DNA of 64,000 nt. Origin: Bullera alba (Eukaryota; Basidiomycota; Tremellomycetes; Tremellales; Bulleraceae). A model generated the notes under the pieces. The model was not told the DNA's origin. It ran no database searches and saw only the letters and a list, made by a program, of their open reading frames with translations. The DNA is taken from the NCBI GenBank assembly GCA_001600095.1, contig BCIX01000004.1:1864586-1928585 (forward strand), read 5' to 3'. The position numbers and the translations under genes were made by a program. Positions 11,975-24,000 of this stretch are shown in pieces (within the stretch, counting starts at the first letter, position 1; each line of letters starts with the position of its first letter).

Positions 11975-13636
11975 TCATTGCCCTCTTAATCTGCTCCTGT
12001 CGATCCGCTTCCTCTCCGGCTCTGGCGTCACACTCCGCTCGCTCCTGCTCTTCCGACTATCCGCGTCACTGGGTCCTCTTGGTCGCTTGGCCACCGGAGC
12101 GTCTCGTTCCTCTGAATCAGATCGCCTCCTCCTCGGCGAGTCTCTTCGTGGTGGCGATCTCGATCTCGAGTCCGAGGGCGATCTTGGCCTTCTGGGTGGG
12201 GGCGATCTCGAGTCTGAGGGAGATCTTCGCCTAGGCGGTGATCTAGAGTCGGAAGGGGATCTTTGTCGTGGTGGCGATCTCGAGTCGGAGGGTGATCTTG
12301 CCCTTCGACGAGGGGGTGATCTGGAGTCAGAGGGCGATCTCCTTCGTCGCGGTGGCGATCGAGAGGGAGAGATGGACCTGCCTCTGGGTGATCTACCGGG
12401 TCTTGGTGGAGATCTAGTCAATGATCTCGAACGCGAGTCTACCCTTCGTCTCGGTGGCGAGCGAGTCAGGGACCTGCCTCGAGGAGGACCCTCTCGAGCG
12501 GAAGATGGTGGTGCACCACGGGGTGGGGAAACGGAATAGCTGTCCCTGCGCCTGGCTCTGCGAGGTGGCGAAGCACTGTCATTACGACGCGGTGGGGGAG
12601 AATCGTGATGTCGCCTAAGGGGGGATCGTCTTGGTGATCGATCTCGAGGTCGTGAAGCTTGCGGATTAGGAATACCCGATCGTCTAGGAGTTGAGTCAGT
12701 TTAAAACTCCGCCTAAAGCAGCACAAGGAAGGAGACGACCCACCTGTAATACTCCTCTCGTCTCCTCAACTTCTCCCTCTCCTCAAACTCCTTTTTCCTC
12801 TGCGCGTCCTCCCTCTCCTTCTTCAACACCTGCTCTATCCTCGCCTGGTCCCGCTCCTCCCTGGCAGCGAGCCTCGCGGCCTTTTCCTCCTCCGTCTCCC
12901 GGTGGAACGCTGTGCCGGGGACGTAATCCGCAGACACCCCGAGCGCGCGCTGCATCTTGCTCATCTCGAGCTCTTTCGCCGCGGCGATCGAATGCGAGTC
13001 GGTGGGTCTACCCCGTGGGTCTTTCAGGTTGTGTAGTTGGGAAGAGAGCTTTTCGCGCAGGGTATCGCACGCAGCGTCGATCTCATCCTCGTCGAGTCTA
13101 AGTGGGGAGTCAGCGTGGTGAAGCGACGAGGACCGAGACGGGCAATGCGAGGACAAGCAAAGCAGTTGTTGGGGGGATGCCGAACACGAGTTGGCAGAGC
13201 CCAAGGAAAGAGCTGGGGTGTTCCAGTACTAGAGGTCCGGTGTCACACAAGGCATATGGCCCATGCCGACGCAAGAAGAAACACGACTTGTAACAGCAGC
13301 ATACCACTCACCCCTTCTCCTCCAGCTCATCCCTCAACTCCATCACCTTGACCTCTACCCGTCTCTTCCTCTCATGCTCCAGAATACCCTGATCCGGAGC
13401 TCTATGAACAGGGCCCTTGAACTCGTCCATAAAGTCTCCATAGGGCTTCTGGGCATTACCCCCTGGTGGGCCATCTCTGATCCGGAGAGTGGCAGAGTTC
13501 TTAGTCACATATCCGTTCGTACCCCTGGGAGAGAGGTCAGCTGGGTGTCATCAAATGCCTCCCCGCCATCAAATCTGCCGAAGAGCACGACTCACGAGCC
13601 TCGAGCTGTGGACAAGCCGATCCCGTTGTAAGACAT
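11975..13636 (-). CDS. CWC21: Pre-mRNA splicing factor Cwc21 / SRRM2-like, with long RS tail
   Basis: 438 residues from exons 13596-13636, 13312-13524, 12744-13097 and 11975-12683; 1317 nt closes the frame. The N-terminus [20 protein letters not shown] is the signature of Cwc21/SRm300, a spliceosome component that binds Prp8 and Snu114 near the catalytic centre. A cwf21 domain follows (acidic [15 protein letters not shown] helix, [16 protein letters not shown]) and then a charged coiled coil (residues ~140-200, [20 protein letters not shown]). From residue ~205 on, the protein is an RS domain with reiterated [12 protein letters not shown] units. Yeast Cwc21 has 135 residues and ends before such a tail; human SRRM2 has a very long one, so this is an intermediate form. 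It is divergent from the gene at 13871. Confidence 0.93.
12160..12360 (-). repeat. In-frame [11 protein letters not shown] coding repeats of CWC21
   Basis: About six imperfect 33-42 nt units inside the RS domain, reading [12 protein letters not shown] on the minus strand and GGCGATCTCGAGTC-like on the plus strand. Such tandem arrays vary in copy number by slippage. The opposite strand has an open frame (repeating [10 protein letters not shown]) that is a by-product of the repeat. Confidence 0.75.
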
Positions 13637-13870
13637 GCTGGCGTGCTGGGCGTGGAGTAATGATCAAGAGAGATGGAGAGCAATGATTGAAGGCAGGATG
13701 AATGATGTATGGAATGGCGAGCTTGGATGTCACGGGATTACGCGCTTTGCCGCTGGAAATTTACATTTGTGGCACTGACGACAAGAGGGATTCTGATGGC
13801 GAACACGGGTGTTAGGGTGACTTTAGAGTGCATATCAGCAGCATCAGATACTGCAGGGAGATCGGTGGTC
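13637..13870. promoter_or_regulatory. Divergent promoter region, CWC21 and basic hypothetical gene
   Basis: 234-bp shared upstream region of the leftward CWC21 gene and the rightward gene at 13871. No TATA box is seen; the shared short spacer suggests coupled housekeeping expression, which is inference. Confidence 0.4.
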
Positions 13871-14825
13871 ATGAGAGGTATGGCTTCAGGAACATCTTCG
13901 CCTTTGGAAACAGAATCAAACGATAACGCTCGCTCGACCTCACCCTCGCCCTCGCCTTCGCCGAGATGCTCTCCGGGCCCAGAGACGGTAGCTCAATATG
14001 ACAGCTTGATGCGAGCCCTGCTCGGTGATACCGCCATACAAAGGCCTCTGGTGAACCATGGCGACTCTGACGAGTCGGATGGGGAGAGCCGGCCGATGAC
14101 CAAGGCCGAGAAGCAGAATGCGAAGAAGAAACGGCGGAAGGAGAGGGAGAGAATGGCGAAATTGGATGCCGAGCAGCATGAGCGCAAGGTGACCGAGCAG
14201 CAGAGCCTGGAGACACCAGTCGGTGAGTGCTTGAGCAGTCCGCTCCTTCCTGCAGTGTTTCGCTGGCTCAAATGCTGATGAATCTCAGCCTTCAGGCTCT
14301 TCTCGTCATGTCCGGTCCAAGGGGTGGTAATAGCGCCTCCCACGGAGGATTACCCATTGCCAACGTGAGCAGTACCTCGCACACCTAGGGTCGTACTGAT
14401 ACATCGACAGGAACCCTCGATTGAGACCCAGATCAGAAGCCAGCTCATCTCGCATCCGCACCATCGCTTTGGAAGCAGCCGTTGACGCAGGACAAATTGG
14501 TGCTTCTGCCACCTCCAACGACACTGGTCCAATACGCTCACTGGTGGTGGCCTCGCATACTATCCAGCAAGCGCCATCGCTGTGCGTGCTATCGATAGTG
14601 ATACCACTACCTCGGAGCCATGATCATCTTGCACCGGCCAAATCCGATTCTCGCCGCAAGAAGAGGGCTATCGAGGTGGTCGAGGTGATGCCAACGATGG
14701 GACAATCACCAGTCAAGCGCTCACGGCGGAAGAGACGGAGGTATGAGCGACCGCTGCCTGCATACTGGCATGACGAAGGGCTGGGCGGAAAGGCAGCAGG
14801 GTATGCGATGGGCCATGGCCTGTAG
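13871..14825 (+). CDS. Basic hypothetical protein, likely nuclear
   Basis: 280 residues from exons 13871-14222, 14289-14364 and 14411-14825; 843 nt closes the frame. An in-frame Met at 13880 is an alternative start. It begins with a Ser/Pro-rich disordered segment (STSPSPSPSPRCSP), then an Asp/Ser acidic patch (DSDESDGES) and a strongly basic coiled stretch (KAEKQNAKKKRRKERERMAK), which is probably a nuclear localisation signal or RNA-binding helix. The last third holds KRSRRKRRRYERPLPAYW and ends with a compact GLGGKAAGYAMGHGL motif. The Tyr/Trp- and Gly-containing C-terminus looks conserved, but I cannot assign a family. Its promoter is shared with the splicing factor CWC21, in keeping with a nuclear RNA role, which is inference only. 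Confidence 0.7.
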
Positions 14826-15209
14826 GCCGCATGGGTGTTGAGGATTGAGGACCTCGAGACCTCAGCCGGTTGTAGTGTATCAACCTTGTATCTACAGTAC
14901 CACAACATGTATGTATGTACAGTCCTCTCTTCTACACCCCCTCCACACCCCTCACCATCCCCATACCCTCCCTGGTCGCGATCACCGCCCCCTTGCTCGC
15001 CATCATCTTTACTCTCCCATGGTTCTCACCCAAACGCGTCCCCCCCCCACGAAAAAGGAAAAGATCAATTAAAACTCGTACCATACCGCGACAGAGTGTT
15101 GTTCTACTCATCCTTGTCATTCAAGCTCATCTCTACAGCTCATCTATCCCTCACACAGGCTATACACAGCGCTATTACCACCCCAACACCCATCTATTCA
15201 CCCCCAGCA
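14826..15209. promoter_or_regulatory. HMG-CoA synthase promoter region, 384 bp
   Basis: Region between the basic hypothetical gene and HMG-CoA synthase. It is strongly pyrimidine-rich (14925-15020). ATCACCGCCC at about 14980 matches 8 of 10 positions of the SREBP element ATCACCCCAC. That is weak evidence but apt for a sterol gene. No TATA box is seen. Confidence 0.35.
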
Positions 15210-17172
15210 ATGACAATCGCAGCCGAATTCGACATCCCGGCCAGGCCATCCAACGTAGGCATCCTCGCCATGGAGATGTACTTTCCAAAGAGGTGCATCT
15301 CCGAGGACGCGCTCGAGGACTTTGACGGCGTCGCAAAGGGGAAATACACCATCGGTCTCGGTCAGCAGTACATGGCCTTCTCGGACGACAAGGAGGACGT
15401 CAACTCGGTTGCTTTGACTGGTGAGTGCTGGTCTGAGCGCGGCTGCGGGTCTGAGCGAGGTCGTACGAGCTGGTCACTCTCGTGTGGTACATGGGGCTAG
15501 GCGCGGGGATATGACACAGCGTCATATGGGATAGCAGGCTGCAGAGTGCCTGCTCTCATGACCCGCTCGACACCGCTTGTAACTGGAGCCTCATCACCGC
15601 AAGCATGCACGCTGACCCAAACCCCAGTCGTCTCCTCTCTGCTGGAAAAGTACAACATCGACCCACTGTCCATCGGTAGACTAGACGTCGGTACCGAGAC
15701 CCTGATCGACAAGTCGAAAGCCACAAAGACCCTGCTCATGAACCTCTTCGCCCCCTCTGGCAACCACGACATTGAGGGTATCGACAACAAGAACGCCTGT
15801 TACGGTTCCACCGCTGCGCTGTTCAACTGTATCAACTGGATCCAGAGCGAGAGTTGGGATGGACGAAACGCCATCGTCATGTGCGGTGACATTGCCATTT
15901 ACAAAGAGGGCTCCGCTCGACCCGTCGGCGGTATGGGTGCTTGCGCCATGTTGATCGGTCCAGATGCTCCTCTGGTCGTTGAGCGTGAGTGGGCCTGGAA
16001 GGCGTGTCTCGGCGTAGCTGACCTCCATACAGCCGTTCACGGCACCTACATTGCCAACACTTGGGACTTTTACAAGCCGGACCTGTCGGCTGAATACGTG
16101 AGTGATCAGGTTTGAGCAGTCTATACCCCTTGCTGACATCTACAGCCCACCGTCGACGGCCCATGGACCATCGCCGCTTACCTAGGCGCTCTGGACAACT
16201 GCTACTCGTCGTACCTGGACAAAGTCGCAAAGTCCAAAGCCAGGGCTGCCAAGAAGCTCTCGCTAGCCTCCGTCGCCTCTGCCGTCCAAGGTGCTGCCAC
16301 CTCGGTCGTTGAGCAGGCTCAGCAATTGGTCAACGGCAACGCCAACGGCAGTGCCGTCGCCAACGGTTCCGCCGAGGAGAAGAAGACTGGTATCTCCGAG
16401 TTCGACTATGTCTGCCTGCACAGGTGAGTCGACATAGCCCTATTGTAGTCTACCTGCTGACCCTTCTCCAGCCCGTACGGAAAGCTCGTGCAGAAAGGCC
16501 ACGCCAGGATGTTCTACAACGACTACCTGCGAGACCCTACCGCCGCGCAATTCGCCAACATTCCCGAATCCGTCAAATCGCTCGACAGGACGAAAACGTA
16601 CACTGACAAGACCATCGAGAAGGCCTTCCTCGGTGTCGCTGCGAGCCATTACAAGTCGGCCGTAGAGCCATGCACAGACTGTGTCAAGAGGTGCGGCAAC
16701 ATGTACACGGCGAGTCTGTACGGTGCTCTGGCCAGTGTGCTGTCGTCGTCGCCAGACGGTATCGAGGTGAGTACCGGAATGACCTGCTTGTAGGAATACG
16801 CTGACCAGGGCTTTCACCTAGATTGGCAAGAGGATCGGAATGTACGCGTTTGGATCCGGATGTGCGGCCTCGTTCTACGCCATCCGAGCTATTGGCAGTA
16901 CGAAAGAGATTAGCGAGAAGATGGACCTGAAAGCGAGGTTGGCCTCGATGGACGTCAGGCCTTGTGAGGAATACGTCACTGCGCTCAAGGTGGGTAAAGT
17001 GTGCCCTAACGAGGTGGACTTGAGCTGACACCTACCCGTCTAGTTGAGAGAGGAGAACCACAATGCTGTCAAGTACGACCCCCAGGGATCGATCGAGAAC
17101 ATCTGGCCTGGAGCCTATTACCTCGAGGGCGTGGACGAGCTCTACCGACGAACCTACAAGCGAAGGGAGTAG
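15210..17172 (+). CDS. ERG13: Hydroxymethylglutaryl-CoA synthase
   Basis: Condenses acetyl-CoA with acetoacetyl-CoA to give HMG-CoA, the step before HMG-CoA reductase in the mevalonate pathway to ergosterol; cytosolic. 500 residues from seven exons (15210-15420, 15628-15984, 16033-16097, 16146-16423, 16472-16766, 16822-16989, 17044-17172); 1503 nt closes the frame. The catalytic cysteine is C128 in [14 protein letters not shown] and the general-base glutamate E94 in [12 protein letters not shown], almost exactly where the animal enzymes have them. Other family blocks are [31 protein letters not shown] and [14 protein letters not shown] Ser/Ala/Asn-rich insertion (residues ~240-275, [17 protein letters not shown]) is absent from most homologues. 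A 12-bp inverted repeat lies just 3' of the stop. Confidence 0.97.
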
Positions 17173-17851
17173 GCCGCGTCTTCCCAGCGGGGTAGATCGT
17201 TAGAGGATAGACTAGCGTGGACCATTGGACCACGCGTGAGATCAGTCGTGAGAATACACGTGCGCATTCCGCATACATGTTGCTTTTGTGGTCCAATGGG
17301 CGTATATGCATATAGTCTGAACAGTAGTCCATCATAGTGCCAGTGCTCAAGCACTGGGCAGTACTCGTCGTCATTATCGCCTTTGCCCTCGCCATCACCA
17401 TCCCCCCGCGGTAGTCTCAGTAAAACGTTTATCGTTATCCGAAAAACGTCACTTTGATTCGGACCGATCGATATCTCATTCTTGTGTTTGCTATCTATCC
17501 GTGTTTTGACCTTGCATCTACACTACAACGCTCTCGGGTCAATATCCCGCATTTGGACTATCGGTACAGGAGCAGAGACTGGCATAGGAGCATCCACGCA
17601 GCGTTCTATCCGGGAATAGAGAATTGAGCATGCTTTGAGGTATTTTCCGACCCATCTCGTGAGTATGAGTGGATTGTCAATGCCTTGAAGATAATCACTC
17701 ATCTTCGCCTCGTCCTACTTAGTCACCCCCTCACTGGACTACACTCTACCTCACCACACTCTAGGCTCGAAGACCCCTCCCATCAGGCCAACACAGTCTT
17801 ACACCTGCTCGTACACTCAGCTCAGCACTCGCCCCAGCCCTACATGCGTCG
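17173..17851. other. Intergenic, 679 bp
   Basis: 3' region of HMG-CoA synthase and promoter of the inositol kinase gene. It holds a perfect 12-bp inverted repeat (17222-17233 with 17288-17299). The stretch after 17690 is rich in C and T. Nothing else is seen. Confidence 0.45.
17222..17299. repeat. Perfect 12-bp inverted repeat 3' of HMG-CoA synthase
   Basis: CCATTGGACCAC at 17222-17233 is exactly complementary to GTGGTCCAATGG at 17288-17299, with a 54-nt loop. It begins 50 bp after the HMG-CoA synthase stop, so in the transcript it could form a 3' UTR stem-loop. Alternatively the CCAAT/ATTGG cores could be paired CCAAT boxes acting on the downstream gene. Confidence 0.6.
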
Positions 17852-20800
17852 ATGGATCAACCGTCCAGAACCCAACCCAAGTCCCAACCATCGCGCCGCC
17901 CTTCTCCACCATCGCCACAGCAGGCTGAGATAGTGGAGAAAGAACGATCAGAGCGTAAACACCAAACACAGCAATCGTCGAGGACCACCGGCCGACCGAG
18001 CCTAGGTAAGGAGTTTGGAAGTGCGACCATAAGTCTGCGGAAGGATGCGGTGGACGACCTCGTAGATGAGGACGAGGGGGACTCGGTGGATGAATCAGTA
18101 TCCGGTGGACCTGGTGGAGTTGTAGTCAGTCGGCGCGATGGCGCCGCTCGGAGAGATAGTCGGGGGGAGAAAGGCGATAGAGCTGCTGTGGGACCAAGTA
18201 GCCGTATAGGATCCTCTGGATGGGTGCCCCAATCGCAAGCCATGATCAACTCGGGGAAGAGCGACGGTCACATCGCCTCTTCCGCCCGCAGGGCAAGCTC
18301 GAGTAAAGACGATGACGGGCCCAACGCCGCTGGACCCTCGAGACCAGCTACGACACGACTTCCCAGCAATCAGATCCACGACGGACAGACCCCTCGCCAA
18401 TCCCAAATCCAGTGGACACCTACTGTCAATTCGTCTACAGATCACAGCCACGGCCAGTCGCAGACATCCCCACGCAAGAGCTCTCTCCGCCGTCGACCCA
18501 GTACCTCCGCTCAAGGCAACACAGTGGAGAAACCACCCACGTCCCGACGACAGGCGTTCGACCTCTCCACAACTCAGCAAAAGACACCTCGAGCGCAAAC
18601 CTCAAGATCCAAACGACCCCGAGCCAACAGCTTGCATCATCCCAGAGCTCCCACAGTCGCTGTCCAGAACAACTTTTACCTCCCGCACTACTCCACCGAC
18701 CGGCAATACTCGCTCAAACCAACCCAGAAGGCCGATGCCAAAGGCAAAGACAAGGAGAAGGAGAAAGAGATCAACCTCGAGCTCGGGCTAGGACAGGACT
18801 TTGACTACTCCTTTGGCGAGGCGCTGCGTCGTGGTGTCGGAGGACGGGAGATGCCTCTGCCGCAAGAAGCGCTCAGAGTGTTGACGGAAGCCAAGGATAA
18901 TTTGGATATGAGGGTACTTGGCAAACAGGGCAGAAAGGGGAGTATGGGTTTGGGTTTATTCAAGGAGAGTCGAGCTGCTGCCCAGGCTGCCGCCGGAGAG
19001 GACAAGTTGAAGAAGAAGAAGGTGATCGAGTCGGAAGTGGTCGAGGAAGCCATCGAGCTGGAGGATACAGGGACAATACTCCTCCACGATCGAGCAAGGT
19101 CAAGGTCGACTACAAGTACGACTCTGCCCGCGACGCCGGCAATCGCTCCACCCGTTGCGACAGGCTCCACCGCTTCCACGTTCAAACGCCCAGCAACGCC
19201 CGACAGCCAACCGTCAACCCCACCGCGACCACCTCGAAGTCTGCCCATCACCGTCCCTTCATCCCGGCATTCCACCACCTCGCAAGTCTCGCAGCAGCGA
19301 TATCACGCGGATTACACCCTCGGCTCCCCAATCTCCCGATCTAGGAGTATACAGCGAGATCAACCAGAGTCTACGCTGGCTGGAATCCAAATAATCTCTT
19401 CGCCGCTTTTGCGAGAGCATTCACGTAGGACAGATTTTTCAAACGAATCACCCCACACTGCCCCTTTGCACGATGACCACGCTCAGAACGAGGTCGACGA
19501 CCCGGCAATGTGGTCAAACACCAGTACCCCGAGCACATCGTTCACCTCGCTCACATCGTCTTCAGCATCCTCTTCCTCGGACGACGATGTGGAGGGCGAG
19601 GGTGATCAGGGTGAAGAGGAGAGCTCGGGTGAAGACGGTCACGCGAGATCTAGGGCGATTGGAGACGAGAGTCAAGCTGAGGCGACGGATGTGGACGATG
19701 TTCAAGAAGAAGAAGGAGAGCATATGACTGTACCCCTCCAACCGTTCAACCACGCCGTCGGGGGTCATAGCAGTATCTACAAGTTTACCAGAAGAGCCGT
19801 GTGCAAGGTGGGCGACGATCTCCCATGACAGCGTATAGGTACCTTGCTGACACCTCGACGTAGCCACTGGTGTCCCGCGAAAACTTGTTCTACGAAGAGG
19901 TCGAGCGACTTGCCCCGGCCTTGCTCGCCTTCATCCCGCGATATCTGGGCGTCATGTTGGTAAACTATCGGAAACAGTTGAAAGCGACCGAAGGCCCATC
20001 CACACCTAGCGTCGCAGGCGCAATGTCCCCTGCATCGTCTCATCCACCGACACCCGGCGTGCAACCCCAGATACAACGTTCTCTTACCGGTACGACCGAT
20101 GTCGCCCTCCAAACGGGTCAAGATGATGGTGTGGAGATACCCGAAGTCGCTCTGGATTGGAATCGACACGTTGTTCCAGAATGGTTGTTCCAGTCCCGCA
20201 GCTCTAGGGACGATCGCGGTCGACAACGCGGGAGAATCGCTCGCCGATCGTCAGAGGATGAGCGGCTGGCAAGTTTGGTCACGCGCCCTGCACCCCTCAG
20301 ACCGTCTTCAGCCCGATCGCAAGATTTCATCCGGCCGGGAACTCACTCTCCCGCCAGTAGTTTCGGCGGGAATGTCATGTTTGCCTCGTCGCCCAACCTC
20401 CGCCCTCTGGTCTCGCCGGCAGTCAGCGCTGGCACTGTCGCTGTCCCTCGACCCATCAAGGAGATCAAAGAGTCCGTTCTGGGAACACATCATGAGGGAG
20501 TACAGGATAGTAGAGAGGTTGGAGGAAGGCGGTTCGAAGAAGAGACTACGGTCACACCAGCGCCTTCACCTGCAAATTCGCCTCACAACACGTACCTCGC
20601 CTCTCACGGTCATTTGCATCACGCCTACTCGTCCCCAGCACTGCCGCACCGAGCTCGCCTGGATGCCGTCTTTCCGAATCACGGCGAAGGGAGTGGATAC
20701 AGCTCGCCTCACCCGTTTGGGGGCACTGGATCCACTAGTGTCAACACCAAGCTCAAAGATCATGTCTTTGCAACGATCCTCAAGAAGCTTCGGAAGAAGT

Positions 20801-22732
20801 CTCTCCACCCACTACACAGACATCGTCACGGTGACGAGGACGTCGAGGCCGACGACGAAAGCGCCTGGGGTGGGGATGGACATGTTGCCAAGTCGGCTTC
20901 GGGAGGCGGGAGGAGGCGCCGCGGGGATAGAAGGGGCAGTCGATTGGATAATGTCAATACGGCCAGTATGGATCTTCGACCACGACGAGATCCATCCGCG
21001 GATTCCCAAGGCGGCAACAACGACACCATACGTCGGACACAGAGCGAAGTCGTCTTGACGGGGGATAGAGGGGATCAATCGACTGATGGACCGAAATATG
21101 ATCATCGCTCAAGACGCCCTTTGGCTGGATTCACCATGACGCCCGCACAAGGAACTCCCTCGACATCGCGCTCGCCCTCGCTTCCGCGTCGGAGAGAGGA
21201 GAGCACCGATCGCGGTCTGTTCGCCATGGAGGAGCTCGATCTGAATGAGGAGCCGGTGACTATGCGATCTAGGCGCAGGGATGCACCGACCGTCGATCCA
21301 ATGGCTGAGGAGGACCCAGGGCGAGAGTACACCACGGCCTATCCCCAATCGGCACCGACGAATCGTTATCTCGGGGGTATGGCCGGTTCTGTTGATAGTA
21401 TCCCCTCGAATTCATTCAGACCGTCGCCTTCGCCCTCACACACCCCACGAGGCATCATCCCCCCGTCACCGTCGATATCGCAGAGCGCAGCCGAGGATGT
21501 CACCAGGCAGGAGCTGTTCATCTTCATGGAAGATCTGACGGGGAGACTGAAACACCCTTGTGTGCTGGATCTCAAGATGGGCACTAGGCAGTACGGCTTT
21601 GACGCGACGCCGTTGAAGAAACGGAGTCAGAGGAAGAAGTGCGATGCGACGACTTCGCGGACGCTCGGAGTGAGGATGTGCGGGATGCAGGTGAGTACTA
21701 GTCTCATTGTCAGGGACGTTGAGGTCAAGCTGACTCCTGTTGTAGGTCTGGAACAATGCCTCTCAGTCGTTCGTCTCGAAGAACAAGTATCGAGGTCGGG
21801 AATTAAAAACGTCCGACTTCTCCCGCGTACTCCGATGCTTCCTCTCGGACGGGGACGACCTGCTCGTGGACCATATCCCGATCATCATCCGAAAACTTCA
21901 TCGACTGGCGTATATCCTCATGCAGCTCGACGGCTTTCGGTTCTACGGGTGCAGCCTGCTGCTCATCTATGATGGGGACAGGGCGACTCAGGGACACTAC
22001 TCGAAGCATCTCCGGCTGGGCACGCTCGACGAGGCCGACGAGGAGGGCAGCGGGGTCAAGGAGACAACTGGGCGTCAAGGTGGGAAGGATGTGGCGGGGG
22101 ATGAGGAGAGGGATGAGTTTGCGGAACATCGCCATCGACCCGATCGATCCTCGTCCCGACGTCAAGATGAGCCCGAGGCTGGTCGGAGGAGTAGATCGGT
22201 CGATGTCAAGGGTGGAGCGGTGACCGGGAGGCAGTATACACCTGTCGACTCCAATATCCAGCCACACTCCCACTCTCACTCGCATCATCATCATCCTCGC
22301 CATGGCCACGGCCACACCCATACTGCCCATAAATCCGATAACAGCCGTCGAATCCGGGGCGAGGTCAACATCCGCGTCGTCGATTTCGCACATACCACCA
22401 CCGGCCGGGATTTCCTCCCGTTCCCCTCCGACCTGGAAGAGGATACCGCATCCTTGGGCAAGGGCTACGAGACAAAGTGGGACGAGAGCACGGGACTCGC
22501 GCTGGCGAGGTTTCCACCGAAACACAGGGCGAAACCGGATATGGGCTTTATATTCGGGTTGAAAAACGTGTGCGAGGCTTTGGAGGTCATTTGGACAGAG
22601 CACAAGGGCGAGGGGATCGACTGGGAGGAGGTCAGGCGAGAGTTTGGCCTGGATCCAATCGGAGACGAGGAGAGGGATGTGTTTGTAAACGCGTTTGAGC
22701 TGGGCGACGAGGAGGACTATCTCAGTGTCTGA
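17852..22732 (+). CDS. KCS1: Inositol hexakisphosphate kinase, Kcs1 type
   Basis: Phosphorylates InsP6 to the pyrophosphate 5-InsP7, a signal for phosphate sensing and, in pathogenic relatives, virulence traits. 1589 residues from exons 17852-19807, 19864-21690 and 21746-22732, all multiples of three. The kinase fold is split by long disordered stretches. The ATP-lobe start ([21 protein letters not shown]) lies near residue 636. After an insertion of about 500 residues comes the signature PxxxDxKxG (PCVLDLKMG, ~1217), then SLLLIYDG (~1332) and the metal-binding VVDFAHT (~1473). A His-rich loop ([20 protein letters not shown]) sits at ~1435-1460. The N-terminal 600 residues are disordered and Ser/Pro/acid-rich. 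Yeast Kcs1 has 1050 residues, so this is a long version. Confidence 0.95.
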
Positions 22733-22906
22733 GCGAGGTGGAGTACATTGTATCAGTTGTGTAGCCTGTATGCAGGGCCAGTGTAGAGGAGATGGGTGTA
22801 CGCTGGACGGACTTCTCAACTTGATTCATCTAGACGTACAACAGCTCATCAGGTACTTGTCACTGATTCAGACCGCCAGACTCTCCCTGTGGGCAATATA
22901 GCATGG

Positions 22907-24000
22907 TCACGCATTCCTCTTCTCGTACTCCCTGTCGTAGACGTACAGACTCCTCTGGGACGTAGGCAGCGTCTCCATCAACACCACCGACACCCGCTCC
23001 GGCTGGAGACACTGCCATAGGATCCCATACGCCAGATCCTCCGCCTCTAGAGCCATCAATCCGGCAAACGTGGCGTCGGTCTTCTCTCGGTCGTAGTTGT
23101 GACGACGGGTGTGAAACTCTGTGAGCGTGGTCCCCGGGCGGTGCAGCAGGACCCGGATATTCGTGCCGACCGTCTCATGGCGCAGGACATTGGTGAAGCC
23201 CTCCACTGCGGCCTAAGTGGTCTCAGTAAGTTCTCCGGGGGGGTGCGTGGGAGGAGGCCCACCTTGCTAGTATGGTACGAGGCCTCGTAGCCCTCTTTCA
23301 GGGGAGCTTGGTGGCCGGTGATACTGGAGATGTTGACAATTGTCCCCGTTGGATGAGGCGAGCGAGTCATCATATGGTGTTTCATCACTGCGTCTAATAG
23401 CTGCTGTCAGTAGAGCCAGGAAGTGGATTCTACTTTGGTGCTCACGGGTAATGTACATGAGTCCATTGACGTCTACGCCCAGCACGGCATCCACATCCGC
23501 TAGGTCCTGCTCCCAGAACGGTACTGTGGCATTGAGAGCATACCCCGCCTGGTATAAGCTGTCAGCACAGTCCACCTCACTTTGAAACTATTTAGCCCCG
23601 CAAGTCGGCGTAAATCCTAGACCCAAACTCACATTGTTGATCAATACGTCGATAGGAGGGCATTGCTCCTTGATAGTCTCTTTGACGACACGCTCAATTT
23701 GTGGTGCATCCCTCAGATCACACACAAAGCCCCATACCCTGCCTCCATCCTTAGGCAGCGATTGAATCAACTTATCGAGCTTGGCCTGTGACGTGCCCGT
23801 GATGATGACGTTGGCAGAGGAGCGAAGGAAGGCTTTGACGATAGCTGCGCCTATACCGCCCGTACCGCCAGTCTAGATTGCTTCCAGTGAGCGAGAAGCC
23901 TTCAGGAAGGACTGCCGGGACTTGGACGTACCACGAGAACCGTTTTGCCCTTGAGGGCCAGAGAGGCCATTTGGAATAGAAGCTCGGTCTGGTCTGCCAT
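22907..24000 (-). CDS. Classical short-chain dehydrogenase/reductase (NAD(P)-dependent)
   Basis: Rossmann-fold oxidoreductase with several introns. The cofactor motif is TGGTGGIGAAI. Next come the strand-4 motif LINN(x)AGY, the catalytic Ser region NISSITGHQAP and YEASYHTSK, which holds the active-site Tyr-x-x-x-Lys. The C-terminal half reads VEGFTNVLRHETVGTNIRVLLHRPG, typical of the YMR226C/YdfG group that oxidises 3-hydroxy acids and serine, though substrate cannot be fixed. The start is at MADQTELLFQM. It ends tail-to-tail with the inositol kinase gene, with a 174-bp spacer. The upstream region holds tandem repeats and CCAAT boxes. Confidence 0.9.

Noticed and set aside
12087..12539. Plus-strand frame of repeating [10 protein letters not shown]
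   Set aside because: Complement of the RS repeats of CWC21; the minus-strand gene is certain from its N-terminal signature and splice pattern.
14975..14990. SREBP element in the HMG-CoA synthase promoter
   Set aside because: Only 8 of 10 positions match in a C/T-rich stretch where such near matches are common; kept as a note in the promoter entry.
20099..21058. 319-codon frame within the Kcs1 gene, shifted by one
   Set aside because: Overlaps the kinase coding frame; Arg/Ser-rich output typical of an out-of-frame read.
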